Shown piece after piece: positions 1-4,762 of a DNA stretch of 5,485 nt (positions are counted from its first letter, which is position 1; each line of letters starts with the position of its first letter). Made by a program: the position numbers and the translations under genes. The notes under the pieces were generated by a model. It saw only the letters and a program-made list of their open reading frames with translations. It was not told the origin of the DNA and made no database searches. The DNA is from Bacillota bacterium (GTDB lineage: Bacteria; Bacillota; Clostridia; Lachnospirales; Bianqueaceae): the NCBI GenBank assembly GCA_017467985.1, contig JAFUJY010000315.1, positions 1-5,485 on the forward strand. The letters run 5' to 3'.

Positions 1-197
1 AGAGTATCCTGCAGCGTTGCGTCCATTGCGTGACCCATGTGCAGCTGACCGGTAACATTCGGAGGGGGAATCACGATACAATAATTGTCCTTGTTCGGAT
101 CCTCTCCTGCCTTAAAATAACCACTGGTTTCCCACTTTTCATACAGCCGATCTTCAACTTCTCTCGGATCGTACTTACTTGCCAATTCCTTAGCCAT
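1..197 (-). CDS. valS: Valyl-tRNA synthetase, N-terminal part (runs off the left edge)
   Basis: Valine-tRNA ligase charges tRNA-Val with valine in the cytoplasm using ATP. Only the first 65 codons lie in the window. The N-terminus begins MAKELASKYDPREVEDRLYE, typical of bacterial ValS. Residues 44-57 read PPPNVTGQLHMGHA: the class I synthetase HIGH signature appears as HMGH (53-56), preceded by the PPPNVTG block shared by ValS and close relatives. The ATG at 197-195 is chosen because AGGAGG at 210-205 sits 7 nt upstream. An in-frame ATG at 203-201 has only 1 nt between it and AGGAGG and is unlikely. The gene is preceded by a T-box leader whose probable specifier is a valine codon, which independently supports the assignment over the similar IleS and LeuS. 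The editing domain, KMSKS motif and C-terminal coiled coil lie outside the window. Confidence 0.95.
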   Translation of the reverse strand, partial: MAKELASKYDPREVEDRLYEKWETSGYFKAGEDPNKDNYCIVIPPPNVTGQLHMGHAMDATLQDT

Positions 198-204
198 GTT
201 CATT

Positions 205-210
205 CCTCCT
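205..210 (-). promoter_or_regulatory. Ribosome binding site of valS
   Basis: A perfect AGGAGG on the minus strand, 7 nt before the ATG at 197-195. It decides between two in-frame ATGs two codons apart: the upstream one (203-201) is too close to be used. The site lies just after the T-box terminator, so it is transcribed only when the terminator is not formed. Confidence 0.85.
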
Positions 211-217
211 AAACTTA

Positions 218-257
218 ATAAAAAAGCGGTCTTCAACCCCATAAGGGCGAAAACCGC
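218..257 (-). terminator. Intrinsic terminator of the valS T-box
   Basis: On the minus strand, GCGGT (257-253) pairs with ACCGC (230-226). Further pairs of the UUUCG...GGGGUUGAAG type extend the stem, which caps in a small loop near 240-246 and is followed by a run of six T and ATT. The 5' arm overlaps the T-box ACCGCGG, so it is exclusive with the antiterminator that uncharged tRNA stabilises. This is the default OFF state of valS. Confidence 0.9.
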
Positions 258-450
258 GGTACCACCTTAATATTATACTCGTCCGCCGTAACGTGGCGTC
301 CCCGTCCCGAACTACTGTGACTTCACCCGGGCTGGCGCATGACTGCCGAAGCGACTTCCGAGACCTGACCTCTAAGAACCTCACACCAAACGGCTCTCTC
401 TCTGCAAAAGCGGTATCCCGTACTCCTCTTCTGACCATTTTAGCTATACC
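218..450 (-). promoter_or_regulatory. T-box riboswitch leader of valS (tRNA-Val sensing)
   Basis: A cis-acting leader that binds uncharged tRNA and then lets transcription continue into the synthetase gene. Read 5' to 3' on the minus strand, it starts at about 450. Stem I has an AGAG motif, and a distal hairpin (AGAGCC paired with GGUUCU) whose loop contains GGUG. A GGGA/UCUC helix lies directly above a loop with AGUA on the 5' side and GGAAGUC on the 3' side. The GUC at 355-353 is the best specifier candidate and encodes valine. A GAGG/CUUC helix closes below it. A short stem III (CGCC/GGCG, roughly 297-283) precedes the conserved T-box AAGGUGGUACCGCGG at 268-254. The UGGU bulge there would pair with the ACCA end of uncharged tRNA-Val. 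Other GUC triplets occur in the leader, so the specifier comes from hand folding, not a covariance model. An 82-codon open frame across the leader is incidental. Confidence 0.93.
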
Positions 451-455
451 TTATA

Positions 456-484
456 AATATAGCGGATTTTTGAAGGATTGTCAA
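456..484 (-). promoter_or_regulatory. valS promoter (sigma-A type)
   Basis: On the minus strand there is a perfect TTGACA at 484-479, a 17-bp spacer, and TATATT at 461-456. Transcription would start near 450-449, giving a leader of about 250 nt that begins just before T-box stem I. The -35 box starts 17 bp after the stop of the upstream PHP gene, so the promoter fills the gap between the two genes. Confidence 0.85.
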
Positions 485-500
485 GGGGTAAAATGACTTT

Positions 501-1367
501 TTATACCTTCACATACTGTCCCCAGGCATATCTTCCCTGGGCATCCTTGACCTCTACCCGCACAAAGGTGTCTTTACTTGCCGGCACATATTCGTCCTCG
601 GTCAGGTCCGTCCCCACTTGACAGCGATGATGGACAAACACGGTATCCGTATAATACACAATCTCTTCCACCGGCGAGCACTCCACTTTCACCCTGCCAT
701 CCACATAGGTTACAGACAGCTCCGGCCCCTGGGTGGCGTAAAAATCACCCTTTTTCAATGCATTCACGATGGCCTCCCTGGTGCATTCCTCCGCCTGCAC
801 CAGTACATAGCTGCGGCAGGCATCATGCTCCGTGTAAAAATGCACATCGTCGGCGGCATTCATTTTCCACAGGCAGCCTTTGGCCGCCATAATATCAAAA
901 ATCAAACCGCTGTAGGGCCGACAGTTAAAGGGCACCCCGGAAACAGAATTATAAATTTCGCTCATATCCACACCCTTCAGCTGCATCAACTGCTCCGGCG
1001 AGTTCAGGCTCCAGGCGGGATGGGCCAGAATCGCTACACCGCCGGCGGCGTGGATTTCATCAATGATCTTCTGAGGTCCGTCCCCACGCACCAGCTTGGG
1101 CTCCTGGGCGATACCCGCACCCACAATGTGATAAATCCCCTCGCCCGCATTGCTGCCCACATCGAACTCTTCCCCGGGCAAAATCAGCAATCCTTCATAA
1201 CTGTCTCCCAGGCTGCTCTTCCAGTGGTCCGTCCTGGCAATAAAGTCATAGCCCTTGCTTTTATACAGCTCATAAGCCTGCTCCGGCGTATATTTTCCAT
1301 CGGACACTGTGGTGTGGGTGTGAAGGTTTCCCTTAAACCACGTTCTGCCCTTTTTATCCTTAATCAT
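501..1367 (-). CDS. PHP-domain metallohydrolase (CehA/McbA-like)
   Basis: A predicted cytoplasmic metal-dependent hydrolase of the PHP (polymerase and histidinol phosphatase) superfamily, about 288 aa; the substrate is unknown. Numbering from M(1367), the ligand motifs are H16-T-H18 with D23, T46-D47-H48, G65-E66-E67, H80, A115-H116-P117 and A172-D173-D174-V-H176, the usual order for a multi-metal PHP centre. The block KKGDFYATQGPELS (from about residue 207) followed by a beta-rich tail is typical of the CehA/McbA-like branch. No signal peptide or membrane segment is seen. An in-frame ATG at 1376-1374 would add three residues, but the Shine-Dalgarno-like AAAGGA (1381-1376) would abut or overlap it, whereas it lies 8 nt before the ATG at 1367. 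The gene overlaps the end of the MFS gene by 8 bp, which implies translational coupling. PHP proteins include phosphoesterases and other hydrolases, so a more precise name is not justified. Confidence 0.88.
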   Translation of the reverse strand: MIKDKKGRTWFKGNLHTHTTVSDGKYTPEQAYELYKSKGYDFIARTDHWKSSLGDSYEGLLILPGEEFDVGSNAGEGIYHIVGAGIAQEPKLVRGDGPQKIIDEIHAAGGVAILAHPAWSLNSPEQLMQLKGVDMSEIYNSVSGVPFNCRPYSGLIFDIMAAKGCLWKMNAADDVHFYTEHDACRSYVLVQAEECTREAIVNALKKGDFYATQGPELSVTYVDGRVKVECSPVEEIVYYTDTVFVHHRCQVGTDLTEDEYVPASKDTFVRVEVKDAQGRYAWGQYVKV

Positions 1368-2703
1368 TGCTGTCATCCTTTCTCACAATCTTTTTCCCCA
1401 GCCAGAAAGCAAATATACAGTCTGCAAACAAAAGTACTCCACAGCCCAACAAACATATCTGCGTACTGGTAAATCCCATGCCGCCAATCATGATCACAGA
1501 GTCTCCCATGATGGCTGCCAGCGCCGTTCCCAGCATCATACTCACAAAAATCGCACCATTAATAAACAGCGTATTAAATGATAGATAACTCATTTGGTCC
1601 TCTTGGGGCAATACTGCGTAGAAGATGGGACCGGAGATGGTGCCCAACAACACGCCCAATATATGCTGGGACAAACGCACCACCACATATAACCAGATAC
1701 TGTTGCTGGTTACAAATGCATACATCAGGTATGTCACCGCTTCCATCACCATCTCAAAGGCAAAGGCCCGATACCAGTAATGTTTATTGACAAATTGCTT
1801 CCACAGGGGCGACAATGCAAAGCAAAAGAGAAAGTATGTAGCATTGATTCCGCTGACCAGCGAATATTTTACTCCCACATCCTCCAACAAATAGGCATTG
1901 ATGGTGGCACTGGGCAGCTGACAGGCAAAATTATACACGGCCAACACCACTAATGTTAAGAAGAAGGGTTTATTCTTAAAAGGCAGCACAAACACATTGG
2001 AGATCTTCGGACGTTCCTTCAATGCATAGGGAAATTCTCTGGGAATCAGCCAAATCACACAGTCCACAATGGCTATGATAAAGGCGACATATCGTATAAT
2101 GGTCAGCATCAGCAATTCATGCTCCGTTCCAGAGAACATATCCCCCAATACCGATACACCCAGGGCGATCACCCAAATAAATGCATTTTGAATGGCATTG
2201 GTCAGCTGAAAATAGTCCACCCGCACATTGTCCGGCAAAAAGGAGGCCTGCCATGCGGCCCATCCGGAACTAGCCAACTGATTCACCACGTTCGCCGCCA
2301 ACGTTAATATTACAAATCCGATAATACGCCCCTGGGACCCCTGAATCACCGAGGGCAGCAGCGTAATCCCCAGAATATTAATAATATAATAGGCAAGCTT
2401 CATCCCTATCAGCAACCCCCGACGCTTCTTAAACCGCTCCAGCAGTGCCGGCGAAAAAATGTTGAGCATACTTGCCATATAAGGAATGAAAATTAAAATA
2501 CCAATTCGAGATTTGTCCAGATCGTATAACAACAGGAAACTGGTCAAAAACAAGCCGCCGGTCATCTGTCCGGTTACACTGGCTAATATTCCCGACACCA
2601 TCCAGCAAAAACGACCTTTTCCCCGGTCATCCTTCATGTCATATACTCGATGTAACACACTATTTTCCCACTTGATTTTTATACTTCTAGCTATATCTCC
2701 CAT
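1360..2703 (-). CDS. Major facilitator superfamily (MFS) transporter
   Basis: A 447-aa integral membrane protein with about 12 hydrophobic helices and no signal peptide. The N-terminal 32 residues are charged and cytoplasmic. Helices lie roughly at 33-60, 67-88, 98-118, 124-146, 165-187 and 194-219, then a cytoplasmic loop, then six more between about 243 and 435, ending in a basic tail (KKIVRKDD). The loop after helix 2 carries ERFKKRRG (89-96), resembling the basic MFS motif A between helices 2 and 3. Length and 6+6 layout fit an MFS secondary transporter; import or export and the substrate cannot be read from sequence. AGGAGG at 2717-2712 lies 8 nt before the ATG. The gene leads a two-gene operon: its last codons overlap the start of the PHP hydrolase, suggesting the transported compound is that enzyme's substrate. 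It has its own promoter back to back with that of pit. Confidence 0.85.
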   Translation of the reverse strand: MGDIARSIKIKWENSVLHRVYDMKDDRGKGRFCWMVSGILASVTGQMTGGLFLTSFLLLYDLDKSRIGILIFIPYMASMLNIFSPALLERFKKRRGLLIGMKLAYYIINILGITLLPSVIQGSQGRIIGFVILTLAANVVNQLASSGWAAWQASFLPDNVRVDYFQLTNAIQNAFIWVIALGVSVLGDMFSGTEHELLMLTIIRYVAFIIAIVDCVIWLIPREFPYALKERPKISNVFVLPFKNKPFFLTLVVLAVYNFACQLPSATINAYLLEDVGVKYSLVSGINATYFLFCFALSPLWKQFVNKHYWYRAFAFEMVMEAVTYLMYAFVTSNSIWLYVVVRLSQHILGVLLGTISGPIFYAVLPQEDQMSYLSFNTLFINGAIFVSMMLGTALAAIMGDSVIMIGGMGFTSTQICLLGCGVLLFADCIFAFWLGKKIVRKDDSND

Positions 2704-2761
2704 AATCCAATCCTCCTATGCATATCTGCAAACTTTGGAAAACTGACCCTCACTTGCCAAC

Positions 2762-2790
2762 AATATACCATAAAATGAAACAACTTGCAA
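2762..2790 (-). promoter_or_regulatory. Promoter of the MFS-PHP operon
   Basis: On the minus strand: TTGCAA at 2790-2785, a 17-bp spacer, and TATATT at 2767-2762 with an upstream TGG giving an extended -10 (TGnTATATT). Start of transcription is expected near 2755, leaving an untranslated leader of about 50 nt before the ATG at 2703. Confidence 0.7.
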
Positions 2791-2796
2791 CACCTC

Positions 2797-2826
2797 TTGA
2801 CAAAATTCCCCATTACCCTGTATAAT
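2797..2826 (+). promoter_or_regulatory. Promoter of the pit operon
   Basis: A perfect TTGACA at 2797-2802 and a perfect TATAAT at 2821-2826, separated by 18 bp. Transcription should start near 2833, giving a short leader of about 27 nt before the pit start codon. Its -35 box is only 6 bp from the -35 box of the divergent MFS promoter. No clear PhoB/PhoP-type direct repeat is visible. Confidence 0.8.
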
Positions 2827-2841
2827 ATACATATCCAATCT

Positions 2842-2856
2842 ATTACCGGAGGTAAT
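2842..2856 (+). promoter_or_regulatory. Ribosome binding site of pit inside a small perfect hairpin
   Basis: ATTACC (2842-2847), GGA, GGTAAT (2851-2856) is a perfect 6-bp inverted repeat with a 3-nt loop, and it contains the Shine-Dalgarno GGAGG (2848-2852), 7 nt from the ATG at 2860. The site fixes the start of pit at 2860. If the hairpin forms in the short leader it could partly mask the ribosome binding site; whether this matters is not known. Confidence 0.65.
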
Positions 2857-2859
2857 TTT

Positions 2860-3912
2860 ATGGATCTATCGTTCCAGTATTTTTGGGATGCCGTCTCCTC
2901 CAATCCCCTGCTGCTTATGGCAGTGCTTTTGACCTTTGGTGTAATCCTGGTCAACGGTTGGACAGATGCTCCCAATGCCATCGCCACCTGTGTGGTAACC
3001 CGCTGCATGAGCGCCCGTGCTGCGATTTTGATGGCTGCAGTATTCAATTTTTTAGGCGTTTTTCTTATGAGTATGGTCAACGCCACTGTTGCTGAGACCA
3101 TTACCAAAATGGTGGACTTCGGTTCCAATTCTCACGAAGCGATTGTTGCTCTGAGCGGTGCCCTTTTCGCCATTGTAGTTTGGGCCACACTGGCCTGGTA
3201 CTTTGGCATCCCTACCAGTGAGAGTCATGCTTTGATTGCCGGTTTGACCGGTGGTGCTATTGCAGTGCATGGTGGACTGGAGGGCGTCAACGGCAATGAA
3301 TGGGTCAAGGTTCTGTACGGACTGGTCATTTCCGTGATTCTGGGCTTTGCTCTGGGCTGGATTGTATGCAAGATTGTTGTTTTACTGTTCCGTCGGGTAG
3401 AACGCCGTTATACTGAGAAGATTTTTCGAGGTGCGCAGATCTTCGGCGCTGCCTGCATGAGTTTCATGCACGGTGCTCAAGATGGTCAGAAGTTCATGGG
3501 TGTTATCCTGCTGTGCATCTTCCTGCTGAATGGTCAAAGTACTGAAACTGCTGTGCAGATGCCCATTTGGCTGATGTTGACTTGCTCCATTATTATGGGC
3601 TTAGGCACCTCTATTGGTGGCAAGAAGATTATTAAGTCCGTAGGTATGGACATGGTAAAGCTGGAAAAATATCAAGGCTTCTCCGCTGATATCGCAGCTT
3701 CCATCTCTCTGCTGTTCAGTTCGCTGTTTGGCATTCCGGTTTCTACCACCCACGCTAAGACCACTTCCATCATGGGTGTGGGTGCTGTGAATCGTCTCTC
3801 CGCCATCAACTTTGGCGTTGTAAAAGAGATGGTTATGACCTGGATTCTCACCTTCCCCGGCTGCGGCCTCATCGGATTCTTAATGACCAAGCTGTTCATG
3901 TGGCTATTCTAA
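2860..3912 (+). CDS. pit: Pit-family inorganic phosphate permease
   Basis: A 350-aa polytopic membrane protein of the PiT family (PF01384), which imports inorganic phosphate, often as a metal-phosphate complex, driven by an ion gradient. The duplicated family signature is present: GWTDAPNA at 33-40 (canonical GANDVANA) and HGAQDGQK at 204-211 (canonical HGANDVQK), each keeping its aspartate (D36, D208). Matching second motifs GIPTSESHA (116-124) and GIPVSTTHA (291-299) follow in each half. GTSIGGKKIIKSVG (249-262) is also characteristic. Hydrophobic segments cover most of the protein, with a basic cytoplasmic stretch near 177-190 between the halves. Length is at the short end of the family and lacks the long central loop of E. 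coli PitA. The ATG at 2860 is chosen over upstream in-frame extension because GGAGG precedes it by 7 nt and an extension would run through the promoter. The DUF47 partner follows after 18 bp. Confidence 0.93.
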   Translation: MDLSFQYFWDAVSSNPLLLMAVLLTFGVILVNGWTDAPNAIATCVVTRCMSARAAILMAAVFNFLGVFLMSMVNATVAETITKMVDFGSNSHEAIVALSGALFAIVVWATLAWYFGIPTSESHALIAGLTGGAIAVHGGLEGVNGNEWVKVLYGLVISVILGFALGWIVCKIVVLLFRRVERRYTEKIFRGAQIFGAACMSFMHGAQDGQKFMGVILLCIFLLNGQSTETAVQMPIWLMLTCSIIMGLGTSIGGKKIIKSVGMDMVKLEKYQGFSADIAASISLLFSSLFGIPVSTTHAKTTSIMGVGAVNRLSAINFGVVKEMVMTWILTFPGCGLIGFLMTKLFMWLF

Positions 3913-3930
3913 TCGAAAGGACATATTATC

Positions 3931-4551
3931 ATGGCAAAAGCAGATCGTTTTTATTTTGAAAATTTTGTACAGGCTGCCGATTATTCCTGTAAGGCTGCCA
4001 ATTATCTGAAAGATTCTATTACCAATTATGATCCCTCTAACATCCAGGCTATGTTGAAGCAGATGCATGAATACGAGCATGCCGGCGATACCAAAAAGCA
4101 TGAGATGACCGCTGCCCTGGCTAAGGCCTTTGTTACCCCTGTAGACCGGGAGGACCTGGCTCTCATCAGCCAGAATTTGGACGAGGTTACCGACCGCATC
4201 GAAGAAGTATTAGAGCGTTTCTATGTGGACCAGATCACCACCGTGACTCCTGAAGCTTTGGTCTTTGCTGACAAGCTGGTGGAGTGCTGCTCCCTGCTGC
4301 AGAAGGTTCTGGTAGAGTTTGTTAACTTTAAGAAGCCCGCGACTTTGCATCAATTGATCGTTGAGCTGAATCACTGCGAGGAAGAGTGCGACAAACTGTA
4401 TCTGGAGGCTACTCTTAAGATCCGTCAGCACAGCACCGACATTCTGGAGATCATCTCCTGGCGCGAGATCTACGACTGCATGGAAGACTGCGCCGATGCT
4501 TGTGAGCATGTAGCTGATTGTGTTGAAATGGTGGTTATGAAGAATACCTGA
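3931..4551 (+). CDS. DUF47/PhoU-like Pit accessory protein
   Basis: A 206-aa soluble, all-helical protein of the DUF47 (TIGR00153/PF01865) family, related to PhoU and usually encoded beside Pit permeases, where it is thought to regulate phosphate transport. The diagnostic block around residues 46-92 contains HEYEHAGD, FVTPVDRED and LDEVTDRIEE. Four acidic E/DxxxD pairs, the PhoU-type metal-binding pattern, are visible: E49/D53, D84/D88, E150/D154 and E185/D189, two in each half of the pseudo-repeated fold. Length is normal for the family. There is no signal peptide or membrane helix. Unusually, there are nine cysteines, eight of them after residue 118 (CC at 119-120, 149, 153, 183, 187, 191, 197). 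AAAGGA (3916-3921) lies 9 nt before the ATG. It is cotranscribed with pit and followed by a strong terminator. Confidence 0.93.
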   Translation: MAKADRFYFENFVQAADYSCKAANYLKDSITNYDPSNIQAMLKQMHEYEHAGDTKKHEMTAALAKAFVTPVDREDLALISQNLDEVTDRIEEVLERFYVDQITTVTPEALVFADKLVECCSLLQKVLVEFVNFKKPATLHQLIVELNHCEEECDKLYLEATLKIRQHSTDILEIISWREIYDCMEDCADACEHVADCVEMVVMKNT

Positions 4552-4571
4552 TCTGAATATGAACATCCAAA

Positions 4572-4616
4572 AAGGGACACTTCTCAAATTTCTCTGAGAA
4601 GTGTCCCTTCTTTTTT
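4572..4616 (+). terminator. Strong intrinsic terminator of the pit-DUF47 operon
   Basis: A perfect 15-bp stem, 4572-4586 (AAGGGACACTTCTCA) with 4595-4609, an 8-nt loop and the tail CTTTTTT, starting 21 nt after the DUF47 stop. The A-run at 4569-4573 gives five T residues after the stem on the minus strand, so it may also stop transcription arriving from the convergent FtsX gene. Confidence 0.92.
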
Positions 4617-4618
4617 GA

Positions 4619-4690
4619 CCCGCAAAACACGAATAAGCAGCCATTTTTCGAAGAAAAATGAGCGGATTATGAGTGTTTTAGGCTTGCGGG
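4619..4690. repeat. 72-nt imperfect palindrome, possible dispersed intergenic repeat
   Basis: The ends are perfect inverted repeats: CCCGCA at 4619-4624 and TGCGGG at 4685-4690. Inside them AAAACAC (4624-4630) pairs with GTGTTTT (4673-4679), then AATA pairs with TATT-type bases through a few mismatches. CATTTTTC (4642-4649) pairs with GAAAAATG (4653-4660) around a GAA loop. It encodes nothing and has no target duplication that I can recognise. It resembles a MITE-like or REP-like element, but copy number cannot be judged from one window. Confidence 0.5.
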
Positions 4691-4712
4691 AGTGCGCAGC
4701 AAGCAGCAAGCC
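4681..4712. repeat. Second inverted repeat with tandem GCAGCAA, overlapping the 72-nt palindrome
   Basis: GGCTTGC (4681-4687) is complementary to GCAAGCC (4706-4712), and its GCTTGC core also to GCAAGC at 4699-4704. The right arm contains two tandem copies of GCAGCAA (4696-4702 and 4703-4709). The left arm shares TGC (4685-4687) with the closing arm of the palindrome at 4685-4690, so the two structures compete for the same bases. Confidence 0.45.
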
Positions 4713-4721
4713 GTATCATAG

Positions 4722-4751
4722 TTAGTGGGCAAAATACCTTTTGCCCACTAA
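4722..4751. terminator. 13-bp perfect hairpin between convergent genes
   Basis: TTAGTGGGCAAAA (4722-4734) and its exact complement (4739-4751) surround the loop TACC. On the plus strand TATCTTCTTTTTT follows, so it could be a back-up terminator for the pit operon. On the minus strand it lies 11 nt after the FtsX stop codon but lacks a following T-run, so its role there is less certain. Confidence 0.6.
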
Positions 4752-4762
4752 TATCTTCTTTT

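Noticed and set aside
190..438. 82-codon minus-strand open frame over the T-box leader
   Set aside because: It lies entirely over a structured riboswitch RNA, and its arginine-rich translation resembles no protein I know.
1368..1376. Start of the PHP protein at the ATG 1376-1374
   Set aside because: The Shine-Dalgarno-like AAAGGA overlaps or directly abuts this ATG, while it is 8 nt from the ATG at 1367. The alternative changes only three residues and cannot be fully excluded.
618..1472. 284-codon open frame on the plus strand, antisense to the PHP and MFS genes
   Set aside because: It has a low-complexity, histidine- and proline-rich translation, no ribosome binding site, and lies opposite two well-supported genes. 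It is a shadow frame.
2785..2859. 25-residue N-terminal extension of Pit from an upstream ATG
   Set aside because: The extension would span the -35/-10 promoter elements and ignore the well-placed GGAGG before the ATG at 2860.
2691..3128. 145-codon minus-strand open frame overlapping the MFS start, the divergent promoters and pit
   Set aside because: It crosses both promoters and the antisense of the conserved Pit signature, with no ribosome binding site.
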